Source of the DNA: Pseudoalteromonas spongiae UST010723-006
GTDB taxonomy: Bacteria > Pseudomonadota > Gammaproteobacteria > Enterobacterales > Alteromonadaceae
Length of the DNA: 64,000 nt
Assembly: GCF_000238255.3 (NCBI RefSeq)
Contig: NZ_CP011040.1
Span: 806,001 to 870,000 of the forward strand
Reading direction: 5' to 3'
Every line of letters begins with the position of its first letter. The first letter of the stretch is position 1. The notes beneath the pieces are model-generated. The model searched no databases, had not been told where the DNA came from, and saw only the letters and a program-made list of their open reading frames with translations. Shown here one piece after another: positions 16,599 to 25,071 of this stretch. A program made the translations under genes and the position numbers.

Positions 16599-17009
16599 TT
16601 AGCTTGCAGTATTAATGCTTTTCACAAACTCAGTGACTGGCATGCCATTACACGTAAGTGCTTTAACATTCTTGCTTCGCTTCTCAACCGCTTTAACACC
16701 AAGCTTTGCCGCTTTTGCACATAATTGCGTCGCGTCACTATCATCTACTAAATTAAACTCTTGCGATGAGTTTTGATTTTCTTTTTGCGTTTTCGCAAAG
16801 GTTTTAAGTGAAACGCCATTACACGCGATATCTGAATAATGTTCACTGATAAATACGCCCTGCTCTTTTGCAAATGCTTTAGCAGCTTGAAATCCATTCG
16901 TTTTGGCTACATTACATACAGAAGTATAGAATGTATCTTTAGAAACATCTTTGCTTGCAAAGGCAAATGACGACATAGTGAGAGTAAGTACTGAAATTAA
17001 CTTAAGCAT
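16599..17009 (-). CDS. secreted protein with two DUF3718-like repeats
   Basis: The 136-residue protein has a signal peptide (MLKLISVLTLTMSSFAFA). It then has two related segments, each with a Cys and a CNG motif: VCNVAKTNGF...IACNGVSLKTFAK and LCAKAAKLGV...LTCNGMPVTEFVK. These fit DUF3718, a small periplasmic domain of unknown role; the paired Cys probably form disulfides. It lies convergent to folE behind a shared terminator. Confidence 0.75.
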   Translation of the reverse strand: MLKLISVLTLTMSSFAFASKDVSKDTFYTSVCNVAKTNGFQAAKAFAKEQGVFISEHYSDIACNGVSLKTFAKTQKENQNSSQEFNLVDDSDATQLCAKAAKLGVKAVEKRSKNVKALTCNGMPVTEFVKSINTAS

Positions 17010-17188
17010 AATATAGCTCCTAAATGAATTTTGAGCGAATTATATACGCTAAATTTAGTTTAACAATGGAGAATATAGCTAAAACCAAACTGTCTACAAA
17101 TTAAACTAACTCAGTAATCATTAAGCTCACATCATTAACAAGCTGTTTTCATATTAACGATGAAATTAGCAAGCTAAAGGTGACCAAT

Positions 17189-18037
17189 TTGCAAAAAGTA
17201 TTTAAGTTAACCATTTTGATGATAAGCGTCTGGTGTTTAAATGTTGCAGCCAGTAGTTATTGTGATAACACTCGCTCTGCCTCACATACTCAGAAAAATA
17301 CAGTTACGGTAATGAGCGCCAACATCGCCCACGGGCGCGGTACCAATTTCTCTCAGATAACCAGCTCAATTGAGCAGATTAAAACAAATTTAAACGCGAT
17401 TGCGACAAAGGTGAATCAAATCAATCCCGATATTGTTGCATTTCAAGAAATAGACAAAGCCTCTTGGTGGAGTGGTCAATTTAGTCATGTGGATTACTTA
17501 TTAAAACGAACAAATTTTCAAAATTACGTCGCTACGAGTCATGTAAATGCCTGGTGGGGAGACTATGGAACCGCGCTTTTTTCTAAACTTCCGCTTATCA
17601 ATTGTGATGGCATAACGTTTGCCCCAAGTTGGCCTACAACTAATAAGGGCTTTAGTTACGCTAAGGTTAATTTAAATAAGCAAGCTCAAGATATCATTGT
17701 GGTTTCTTTGCATTTAGATTTCTCGAGAGCATCAGTACGTAATAAGCAAATAAAGGAACTTCTTACCAAACTCAAAGATTTGAACGCCCCTATTATAATT
17801 ATGGGCGACTTTAATACCGATTGGCGGTGGCAAAATTCAATCGTTAAAACCTTATCAGATAGCTATGGCTTACGTATTTATAACGCACAGTCTAATGAAC
17901 TCAACACCTTTGGCGCAAAAAGACTCGATTGGATAATGGTCTCGCAACACTTTACTTTTAAGTCATATTACAATGTTGAAGGCGCTTTATCGGATCATGC
18001 CTTTGTTGTTGCGGAGCTAGAATTCAATGAGCTCTAA
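17189..18037 (+). CDS. secreted endonuclease/exonuclease/phosphatase-family protein
   Basis: After an N-terminal signal (residues 1-20, LTILMISVWCLNVAA) comes the EEP fold shared by DNase I and sphingomyelinases. It shows SANIAHGRG, VAFQEID (metal Glu), VVSLHLDFSR (catalytic His), IIMGDFNTDW (Asp/Asn pair) and a final LSDHAFV (catalytic Asp-His). The substrate cannot be told from sequence. I prefer TTG 17189, which has AAAGG 8 nt upstream, to the in-frame GTG 17180, which has none. It overlaps the next gene by 11 bp. Confidence 0.85.
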   Translation: MQKVFKLTILMISVWCLNVAASSYCDNTRSASHTQKNTVTVMSANIAHGRGTNFSQITSSIEQIKTNLNAIATKVNQINPDIVAFQEIDKASWWSGQFSHVDYLLKRTNFQNYVATSHVNAWWGDYGTALFSKLPLINCDGITFAPSWPTTNKGFSYAKVNLNKQAQDIIVVSLHLDFSRASVRNKQIKELLTKLKDLNAPIIIMGDFNTDWRWQNSIVKTLSDSYGLRIYNAQSNELNTFGAKRLDWIMVSQHFTFKSYYNVEGALSDHAFVVAELEFNEL

Positions 18038-18389
18038 AATAAGCATTAAACTAAGTACATTACTATTATGTTTGTCTACGTTTGCGCACGGAGCAATGCC
18101 GCTTGAGGTAAAATTTTTAATAAACGAGATAAAACAAAGCGATTGTTCGTTTATACGTAATGGCGTTTCCCATTCAGCGAAACGTGCCGCTGAGCACCTA
18201 ACATTAAAATATAACAATGGAAAATCATACGCACAAAACGGTAAATCCTTTATTAAAAATCTCGCAACTAAAAGCTCGTGGACGGGTATAGCCTATAAGA
18301 TAAAATGTCCTAATAAAGAAGCTGTTAACAGTAATGGGTGGTTAAATAATAAACTGATCAATTTTAAAAAATCAACGCGAAACCGTTAA
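18027..18389 (+). CDS. DUF5329-family secreted protein
   Basis: The 120-residue protein has a signal peptide ending near TFAHGA. The conserved pattern is VKFLINEIKQSDCSFIRNG, then SAKRAAEHL, FIKNLATKSSWTG and the final Cys/WL motifs. This matches the DUF5329 family of small periplasmic proteins of unknown role. Its start lies inside the end of the EEP gene, so the two are probably co-translated. Confidence 0.75.
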   Translation: MSSKISIKLSTLLLCLSTFAHGAMPLEVKFLINEIKQSDCSFIRNGVSHSAKRAAEHLTLKYNNGKSYAQNGKSFIKNLATKSSWTGIAYKIKCPNKEAVNSNGWLNNKLINFKKSTRNR

Positions 18390-18459
18390 ATTACTTGCAT
18401 TGGCAGTATATTGCTGTATAGTGCTCCAACTCCGGCAAGCGCTGTGTTTTGGGACTTTA

Positions 18460-18567
18460 TCAGCCAATCGTCGGAATGAACGCTAAATTACGCGTTAACT
18501 GTGTGACGAGGTAAAGACCAAACATAACTAAAATAGCTAACGCTATTTGGGTGCTATATGCTGCCAT
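18460..18567 (-). CDS. possible 35-residue single-TM protein
   Basis: A minus-strand frame from ATG 18567 encodes one hydrophobic helix (IALAILVMFGLYLVTQL) with short flanks. It sits divergent to deaD, about 75 bp upstream of its start. No well-placed ribosome site is visible, so the call is weak. Confidence 0.3.
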   Translation of the reverse strand: MAAYSTQIALAILVMFGLYLVTQLTRNLAFIPTIG

Positions 18568-18641
18568 GTATATTTCTACATTTTGGCCTCTACCTCCGTG
18601 TATCTTATTTAGGCGAAAGCCGCAAAAAAGTTGAGTAGTAG

Positions 18642-20444
18642 ATGTCAAACGACAAAATTTTATTCGAAGAACTAAACCTTCCTACCCCTATTCTAAGTGC
18701 AATTACAGAACTCGGTTTTGTAGAGCCAACTCCAATCCAACAACAGTCAATTCCAGCATTATTAGCAGGTAAAGATGTACTAGGTGAAGCGCAAACAGGT
18801 ACTGGTAAAACTGCAGCATTTGGTTTACCACTACTAGCACGCCTAGATGCAAACCTAAACGCACCACAAATGTTAGTGGTATGTCCTACACGTGAGCTTG
18901 CTATTCAGGTAGCAGAAGCAATTACAGATTTCGCTAAAAACATTCGCGGTTTAAATATTGCGACTGTTTACGGTGGTCAATCTTATACTATCCAAAACCG
19001 CGACCTAAAACGTGGCCCACAAATTGTTGTTGGTACACCAGGTCGTATGATGGATCACATTGAAAAAGGTCGTTTAAACCTAGACAACCTAAAAGCATGT
19101 GTATTAGATGAAGCAGACGAAATGCTTAACATGGGCTTCCTAGACGATATTGAATGGATCTTAGACCATGTGCCAGAAGATACGCAGATGGCGTTCTTCT
19201 CTGCAACTATGCCAGCACCTATCAAGAAAATTACGTCTCAGTTCTTAACTGATCCTGTTCACGTTAAAATTGCTGTTGAAAAACAAGCAAAAGCTAACAT
19301 CACACAACGTGCATGGCGTGTAGGTGCTATTGGTAAAACAGCGGGTCTAGAGCGTATTGCAGAAGTTGTTGATTACGATGCAATGATTGTTTTCGTACGT
19401 ACTCGTAACGACACCCTAACGCTAGCAGAGCACCTTGTTAACAAAGGCTTTAAGGCAGCAGCACTAAATGGTGATATGCAGCAGCAAGACCGTGAACGCA
19501 TCGTTGACCAACTTAAAAATGGTCGTATTCACATTCTTATTGCAACCGATGTTGTAGCGCGTGGTCTTGACGTACCACGTATCAGCCACGTAATTAACTA
19601 CGACTTACCATTTGATAGTGAATCATATGTTCATCGTATCGGTCGTACTGGTCGTGCTGGTCGTGAAGGTGAAGCTATTTTATTTGCATCACACCGTGAA
19701 ATGCGCCTTCTTAACCGTTTAGAGCGTGCAACTGAAGGTCAAATTACGCCATTTGAAATGCCTGATGCAAGCCAATTAAGCAAGCACCGCATTGAAAAAA
19801 CAAAAGAAAAGCTACTAAGCGTTGCAGCAAGCCCGAACCTTGAAAAATACACTGAGGTACTTGCAAGGTTCACTGAAGAAAGTGAAATTACAACGGAACA
19901 ATTAGCAGCTGCAATGTTGTATCAACTACAGCAAAAACTACCACTATTCCCACAAGCGGATCCGGTAGATAAGCGTGGCGCACGTGATGGTCGTCGTGAA
20001 GGTGGCCGTGAGCGCGGTGGCAGAGATGGTCGTCGTGAAGGCGGTCGTGAACGTCGTAATCCAGGTGATTTTGCTACCTATAAATTTGCAGTTGGTCGTG
20101 CACAAGGTGTTAAACCAAGTGACATCGTTGGCGCAATTGCTAATGAAGTACGTATTAATTCTCGTGAAATCGGTAATATCAAACTGTTTGATAACCACTG
20201 TCACGTTGAATTACCAAAAACGTTGCCTAGCCAAGGTTTTGAAAAATTAAAGAACGTGACAATTCGCCGCCATAAAATCAACCCAAGCATTGTTGAAGGT
20301 GCAACGGGTCAATATGATTCTGAAAATCGTGGTAAGCGTCCACCTCGTAAACGTGAGCGTAGCAACGACGATCGCTCTATTAAAACATTTAAAAAGAAAA
20401 GCAGACCAAGAAGAGATGAGCGTTCGATGCCAACGTTTAACTAA
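18642..20444 (+). CDS. deaD: DEAD-box RNA helicase DeaD/CsdA
   Basis: DeaD unwinds RNA in ribosome assembly, mRNA decay and cold adaptation. The 600-residue protein has a Q motif near the N terminus, Walker A AQTGTGKT, DEAD, SAT, and motif VI RIGRTGR. An RGG-like linker (GGRERGGRDGRREGG, about 450-465) is followed by a DbpA-type RNA-binding domain (FATYKFAVGRAQGVKPSDIV) and a basic tail. The domain order fits CsdA rather than RhlB or SrmB. A terminator follows. Confidence 0.95.
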   Translation: MSNDKILFEELNLPTPILSAITELGFVEPTPIQQQSIPALLAGKDVLGEAQTGTGKTAAFGLPLLARLDANLNAPQMLVVCPTRELAIQVAEAITDFAKNIRGLNIATVYGGQSYTIQNRDLKRGPQIVVGTPGRMMDHIEKGRLNLDNLKACVLDEADEMLNMGFLDDIEWILDHVPEDTQMAFFSATMPAPIKKITSQFLTDPVHVKIAVEKQAKANITQRAWRVGAIGKTAGLERIAEVVDYDAMIVFVRTRNDTLTLAEHLVNKGFKAAALNGDMQQQDRERIVDQLKNGRIHILIATDVVARGLDVPRISHVINYDLPFDSESYVHRIGRTGRAGREGEAILFASHREMRLLNRLERATEGQITPFEMPDASQLSKHRIEKTKEKLLSVAASPNLEKYTEVLARFTEESEITTEQLAAAMLYQLQQKLPLFPQADPVDKRGARDGRREGGRERGGRDGRREGGRERRNPGDFATYKFAVGRAQGVKPSDIVGAIANEVRINSREIGNIKLFDNHCHVELPKTLPSQGFEKLKNVTIRRHKINPSIVEGATGQYDSENRGKRPPRKRERSNDDRSIKTFKKKSRPRRDERSMPTFN

Positions 20445-20460
20445 TTAAGGTTAGCTCCAC

Positions 20461-20489
20461 AAAAAGCCATGCATTGCATGGCTTTTTTG
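20461..20489 (+). terminator. terminator after deaD
   Basis: AAAAAGCCATGC pairs with GCATGGCTTTTTT around a 3-nt loop, ending in a T-run. Confidence 0.9.
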
Positions 20490-20595
20490 TTATTAATCAC
20501 TTACAAATTTCAACAACATAAAACGTGAAATAAACTATTTAGACGCTCATACTGTATATGAATTAAATTTAATGACTATGGCTGTTAGGTGAAAT

Positions 20596-22005
20596 TTGCG
20601 TTTAGTATTTCAAGCTTTAATTATTACATGTGCACTGGTGTTTTTGTCTGCTTGCAGCAGCATAACCAGCGGACAGCTATTTTCAAACTACACTGAACAA
20701 CTCACCCCTACGCGTAACGCATTACAGAGCGCAAATATGCAACAAGCCGCGAGTTTGCTACCAACACATTCAGCAAACAACGTATCTAATACGCTAGGTC
20801 AGCTTGAAAATGCAAGGGTGTCACAACTCTCTGAAAATTACACAGACAGCAAAGTTGCATTCGAAAATGCCCTGTATCAGATTGATAAACAAAATTTTGC
20901 AGCAAATATTGAAATCAGTGAAGGACTGCAAACAACGGCGTCGTTTTTAACTAATGACAATGTAAGAGACTACCGCGTCCCCTATTTTGAACAGACTATG
21001 GTGCACACCCTGCAATCGCTCAACTATGTCGCTTTAAATAATATAGAAGGTGCATTAGTAGAAGTTCGACGCGCTAATTTAGTACAGCTACAAGCACTTA
21101 AGAAAAACCAAGACGAATTAGAAAAAGCAGTAGCAAATACATCGTTAGACTTAAACGATCTATACAGCCGCTATCCAACTATGGACGATATGATTGGTTC
21201 GGTTAAAAATGGCTTTCAAAATGCGTTTACGTTTTATTTGTCAGGGTTTTTATACGAAGCTACGGGTGAATACAATGCCGCTTATATCGATTACAAACGT
21301 GCAATCGATATATATTCTGAAAACACCTATTTACAGCAAGATATTTTGCGTTTAGCTAAGTACCTTGGCTTTGATGACGAATATAACTATTTCAAAGCAC
21401 GATTTAATGCTGATTTGCCCCAAACAAAGAATAACCAAGTGCCAGTGCTTGTGTTAATAGAGCAAGGCTTAATTCCTGAAAAAACAGAAGCTCGTATCGA
21501 TTTGCCAATATTTACATCCCGCGATGATATTCGTTTTTATAGTGTTGCATTACCAAGTTATGCAAATAACCATGAACACGCAGCACCTCTATCTATTAAT
21601 ATTGGTGAACAAACATTACAAAGCGAAACAATCGTTAAATTGTCAGCCCTTGCGGCAAAAGATTTAAAGGAGCGTATGCCTGGCATTGTTGCAAGGCAAA
21701 TAACACGGCTAATCGCAAAAGAGCAATTTAGAAAAAGCGCCGCGCGCAATGGCGGTGATGTTGGCAATATAATCGCAACACTTTACAACCTTGCGAGCGA
21801 GCGTGCAGATACTCGCTCGTGGTTAACGCTTGCGAATAATTATCAAATTGCAAAAACGTATCTTACAACCGGTGAGCATACGCTTTCGATTAATTTAAAT
21901 GGGATAACACATCCCGTTTCATTTTCAACAGATGGTAACAAGCCCGTTTTGATTAAGGTCGTTAACCTTGGTTCGACGCTAAACACAACGGTTTATACAA
22001 TATAG
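20596..22005 (+). CDS. COG3014-type outer-membrane lipoprotein with TPR-like helices
   Basis: The 469-residue lipoprotein precursor has lipobox LSAC (Cys near residue 20). A helical repeat region follows (LENARVSQLSENYTDSKVAFENAL; ALVEVRRANLVQLQ; FYLSGFLYEATGEYNAAYIDYKRAI), then a mixed C-terminal domain. This matches COG3014 proteins encoded next to YcfL and LpoB in marine gammaproteobacteria. The start is TTG 20596, with AGG about 6 nt upstream. A role near peptidoglycan synthesis is inferred only from the neighbours. Confidence 0.8.
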   Translation: MRLVFQALIITCALVFLSACSSITSGQLFSNYTEQLTPTRNALQSANMQQAASLLPTHSANNVSNTLGQLENARVSQLSENYTDSKVAFENALYQIDKQNFAANIEISEGLQTTASFLTNDNVRDYRVPYFEQTMVHTLQSLNYVALNNIEGALVEVRRANLVQLQALKKNQDELEKAVANTSLDLNDLYSRYPTMDDMIGSVKNGFQNAFTFYLSGFLYEATGEYNAAYIDYKRAIDIYSENTYLQQDILRLAKYLGFDDEYNYFKARFNADLPQTKNNQVPVLVLIEQGLIPEKTEARIDLPIFTSRDDIRFYSVALPSYANNHEHAAPLSINIGEQTLQSETIVKLSALAAKDLKERMPGIVARQITRLIAKEQFRKSAARNGGDVGNIIATLYNLASERADTRSWLTLANNYQIAKTYLTTGEHTLSINLNGITHPVSFSTDGNKPVLIKVVNLGSTLNTTVYTI

Positions 22006-22014
22006 GTGATTAAA

Positions 22015-22443
22015 ATGAAAAACATAGTTGGCATTGTAATTTTCTTTGCGTTGTTACAAGGTTGTGCCGGTAAACCCGTCACATCAGGCACAGGAACCGA
22101 ACAGATCACAGCAAACGATAATTGGCAGGCGCATTTAAAAGTTGATAACCCGACACTTGCAAAACGATTAGTCATTTCAAATGTACTCACGCGTACAACC
22201 AATGGCTTGCTTGACGTAAATTTAGAATTAACCAGCAACTATAACAAAACGCAAAACCTTCAATACCATTTTAATTGGTTTGATAAAGACGGTTTTGTAA
22301 TTGAGCAAGGTAAAGAGCCGTGGAAGTCATTACCGCTTCATGGTTATCAAGTTGTAAATTTAGGTGCGATTGCGCCAACAAAAGACGTTGTGAAATTTCG
22401 TTTGTATGTACGCGAAATTAACGAAACAATTTATCGTTTTTAG
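22015..22443 (+). CDS. ycfL: YcfL-like (DUF1425) lipoprotein
   Basis: The 142-residue protein has lipobox LQGC (Cys near 18). A small beta domain contains LVISNVLTRTTNGLLDVNLEL and WFDKDGFVIEQGKEPWKSL, typical of DUF1425/YcfL. ATG 22015 is chosen because AGG lies 7 nt upstream, rather than the in-frame GTG 22006. In Escherichia coli ycfL also precedes lpoB. The function is unknown; the context is the outer-membrane side of cell-wall synthesis. Confidence 0.85.
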   Translation: MKNIVGIVIFFALLQGCAGKPVTSGTGTEQITANDNWQAHLKVDNPTLAKRLVISNVLTRTTNGLLDVNLELTSNYNKTQNLQYHFNWFDKDGFVIEQGKEPWKSLPLHGYQVVNLGAIAPTKDVVKFRLYVREINETIYRF

Positions 22444-22480
22444 TACATAACCTCTGTGCGAAAAATATTAAGGAATTACT

Positions 22481-23080
22481 ATGAAAAACAGTTTACTTAC
22501 ATTAAGCCTATTAACAACGTTAGCGATTAGTGGGTGTGCAAACCGAGAAGTGGTGACATACGGCGATGCAACAGAAGTTGAAACCGTCGACATTGGTTTT
22601 GGTTCAACCGACTTGCAAAAAGTCGCCGCAGAAATGACGGATTCGCTATTAGTTTCAGCTGCAATGAAAGAGTTTAGTCAAAATGGCAGGCCTATCTTTT
22701 TCGTTGAACGTATCAAGAACAAAACCAGCGAACACATAGATACAGAATCAATTACAGACTCTATCTCGACTAAACTATTACGCTCAGGGAGCGTGCGTTT
22801 TGTTGATATGGCGCGTGTTGAAGCAGCCCGTGAGCAATTAACGTTTCAGCAAGATGGTGGCATGGTGGATCAAAGTAAGGCGATTGCTTTTGGACAGCAT
22901 GTTGGCGCTGAATATATGCTATATGGCAACCTTTCAAGCATTGTAAAGTTCAACAAAGACAAACAAGATGTTTATTACAAATTCACCATGCGATTAATGG
23001 ACCTTAAAACAGGCTTAGTTGAATGGGCTGATGAAACAGAGATACGTAAAAATCGTGAGAAAAAACGTGTAGGTTGGTAA
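22481..23080 (+). CDS. lpoB: penicillin-binding protein activator LpoB
   Basis: LpoB is an outer-membrane lipoprotein that reaches through peptidoglycan to stimulate PBP1B. The 199-residue protein has lipobox ISGC (Cys near 19), a short linker, then the TolB-N-like domain (IFFVERIKNKTSEHIDTESI; LLRSGSVRFVDMARVEAAREQL; LKTGLVEWADETEIRK). RBS AAGGA precedes ATG 22481. Confidence 0.92.
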   Translation: MKNSLLTLSLLTTLAISGCANREVVTYGDATEVETVDIGFGSTDLQKVAAEMTDSLLVSAAMKEFSQNGRPIFFVERIKNKTSEHIDTESITDSISTKLLRSGSVRFVDMARVEAAREQLTFQQDGGMVDQSKAIAFGQHVGAEYMLYGNLSSIVKFNKDKQDVYYKFTMRLMDLKTGLVEWADETEIRKNREKKRVGW

Positions 23081-23084
23081 TGCT

Positions 23085-23558
23085 ATGAATATGCGCATTG
23101 TTGTCATAATTTCGACACTCGTTTTAGCTATATTCAGTTTTCAAACGGTTGGTTATGAACGTAATAAAGCGGTTCCGGTAGAAAAAGTGGTTTATGGCAA
23201 AGTGGAAACACTTCGTCATATTACTGATACCGAATTAATCCGCGATAAATCAGCTGGTTGGAAACACTTTGGTGGAGCACTCATTGGCGGTGTTATTGGT
23301 AATCAATTTGGTGATGGCAGCGGTCAAGTTGCCGCAACCATACTGGGCTCAATCATTGGCGCGTCGATTGCTAAAAATAATGTTCCGGATTACCGACAGC
23401 GCACTTTAAAGCTGATCGAAATGATGATTTTAACTGAAGATAAACAACGCGTTATGGTAATACAAGATTACGATAACCAAATGCAATTTAGTAAAGGGTC
23501 AACGGTGAGAATCGTTTATCTACAGTCAAATACTGTGCGTGTTGATATCGCTTACTGA
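23085..23558 (+). CDS. glycine-zipper exported protein
   Basis: The 157-residue protein has an N-terminal signal-like helix (about 5-22) and a glycine zipper GGALIGGVIGNQFGDGSG, then AATILGSIIGASIA. This layout is found in SlyB/17-kDa-antigen-type outer-membrane proteins, but there is no lipobox Cys. It starts 4 bp after lpoB, so it is part of the same operon. A role is not known. Confidence 0.8.
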   Translation: MNMRIVVIISTLVLAIFSFQTVGYERNKAVPVEKVVYGKVETLRHITDTELIRDKSAGWKHFGGALIGGVIGNQFGDGSGQVAATILGSIIGASIAKNNVPDYRQRTLKLIEMMILTEDKQRVMVIQDYDNQMQFSKGSTVRIVYLQSNTVRVDIAY

Positions 23559-23662
23559 ATAAATTGAAAATATAAGATTGGAATTGCGGCGATCGCTAGT
23601 ACAAGAATAAAGTACAATATGATGTCTTTATGAACAGATCCTTTGCCTTGTGATTTTGCCAT
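23552..23662 (-). CDS. 36-residue single-TM protein
   Basis: A minus-strand gene begins MAKSQGKGSVHKDIILYF and continues as one hydrophobic helix (ILVLAIAAIPILYF). A strong ribosome site AAAAGGAG lies about 6 nt before its ATG (23662). Basic N terminus plus one helix indicates an inner-membrane miniprotein. It overlaps the convergent glycine-zipper gene by 7 bp. Confidence 0.65.
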   Translation of the reverse strand: MAKSQGKGSVHKDIILYFILVLAIAAIPILYFQFIQ

Positions 23663-23777
23663 TATTAAACTCCTTTTAATGTGACGTTATCATAATTATA
23701 AACTACCTGAAAAGAAAGGGTTAAATATTCTTTTTTATTTGTAGCGCGTTCGATATCAGCTTGTTAATTAAAGTAAT

Positions 23778-23810
23778 AATTAGCACCTTTACGATACTAA
23801 GGTGCTAATT
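23778..23810. terminator. bidirectional terminator
   Basis: AATTAGCACCTT (23778-23789) and AAGGTGCTAATT (23799-23810) form a perfect 12-bp stem. It is T-rich on the plus side and follows the minus-strand protease gene. Confidence 0.8.
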
Positions 23811-23836
23811 TTATTTTTTACTTTGAGCTTAATGTT

Positions 23837-24886
23837 TTACTTAAGTTTAATTTTCAAATTTGGTAACGCTGCGTCAAGTTCTATTTCATGACCTAAGCGC
23901 AACACTTTAAACGTTACTTTATCGCCACCTTTCAGTGAACGCATGTAATTTAGAATATTAAGATAATTTTGCTCTTCACCCGTTAACATATGCGGACCAA
24001 TCGATAGAACAACATCACCGCCTAAGATAATCGGGTTGTTATCAACAATTGCTGGCACTATTCCGCCTTTAAGCCCGAGTTTTTCCGCAAAACTTTGCGT
24101 TGTTACTTTTTCAACCAACAACCCTGCCCGTTGCGGAATGTTTAACGCTGCAGCCATTACCGGTGTTAAAAATGTGTATTCAAAACCAAACCACACCATA
24201 GGTTGCGCGATTAAAATATCTTTAACCATTGCAGTGCTAGCTGCAAAACCGAGACCTTCGTTACCACCAGAGCGTGATTGGATATAGCTGACAACACCAA
24301 TTAATTCACCATTTTCCAAGAATAAGGGGCCGCCAGAATTGCCTTGGTTTATTGCAGCGTCTGTTTGAATAAACTCAATTTTATTAAATCCAGGTCGCTG
24401 ATAAATGCGTTTACCACTGAAGTGACCTACTGTTAATGTGTGTTCTAACCCATAAGGCGTACCAATAACAAACACCTCATTACCAATTTCAGCTTTATTT
24501 GAATCACCCAGTTTTACAAACGGAAAATCTGTTTCGTTGCTGATCAATTTAATTAATGCAATATCCGCAGCTTCAAAACTAGCCAATACTTTCGCTTTGT
24601 AAGTACCGCGTTCTTTTACCGTGACCGTAAGTTCATCTGCGCTATTTACTACATGCGCCGCGGTTAATATCAAGCCTTGTTGATTTATCAGTGTGCCTGA
24701 GCCCAAGCTGCTTGCTGTTTTGGTCACTAACTTGTCGTCTTCCGCTCTTACTTCTTGGCTGTCTGAATAAATAATAACAACAGATTTATCGAGCTTTTTA
24801 TAAAGGCTACTATAATCCTTTGAAAAAGCTGAAACACTGACAAGTACTAGCAATAAAAACGCTGGCTTAAGTATATTTTTAAACAC
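23837..24886 (-). CDS. DegP/HtrA-like trypsin-type protease with PDZ domain
   Basis: The 349-residue exported protein has a signal peptide (MFKNILKPAFLLLVLVSVSAF) and a trypsin-like domain. The triad is His in ILTAAHVV, Asp in AADIALIK and Ser in NQGNSGGPL. One C-terminal PDZ domain follows (GLLVEKVTTQSFAEKLGLKGG; GDVVLSIG). It is shorter than DegP (two PDZ), closer to DegS in layout, but has a cleavable-looking signal. Probable role: periplasmic protein quality control. Confidence 0.88.
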   Translation of the reverse strand: MFKNILKPAFLLLVLVSVSAFSKDYSSLYKKLDKSVVIIYSDSQEVRAEDDKLVTKTASSLGSGTLINQQGLILTAAHVVNSADELTVTVKERGTYKAKVLASFEAADIALIKLISNETDFPFVKLGDSNKAEIGNEVFVIGTPYGLEHTLTVGHFSGKRIYQRPGFNKIEFIQTDAAINQGNSGGPLFLENGELIGVVSYIQSRSGGNEGLGFAASTAMVKDILIAQPMVWFGFEYTFLTPVMAAALNIPQRAGLLVEKVTTQSFAEKLGLKGGIVPAIVDNNPIILGGDVVLSIGPHMLTGEEQNYLNILNYMRSLKGGDKVTFKVLRLGHEIELDAALPNLKIKLK

Positions 24887-25026
24887 GACTATTCCTTAGG
24901 GTGTAATTGAGTCATGTTATTTTTGAGTGTAATGCGGTCAAAGTAAACAACTAATTTTCAAAACGTTATTTACTAAGTACGTTTATTGGAAATGAATAAT
25001 AACAGAAATGGTTTATTGAAAATTAA

Positions 25027-25061
25027 AGTAGCGTGCTCAAAATCGGTTTGAGCACGCTACT
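25027..25061 (-). terminator. terminator after the M61 peptidase gene
   Basis: AGTAGCGTGCTCAAA (25027-25041) and TTTGAGCACGCTACT (25047-25061) form a perfect 15-bp stem with a 5-nt loop. On the minus strand it is followed by TTTAATTTTC. Confidence 0.9.
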
Positions 25062-25071
25062 GAATAGTAAC

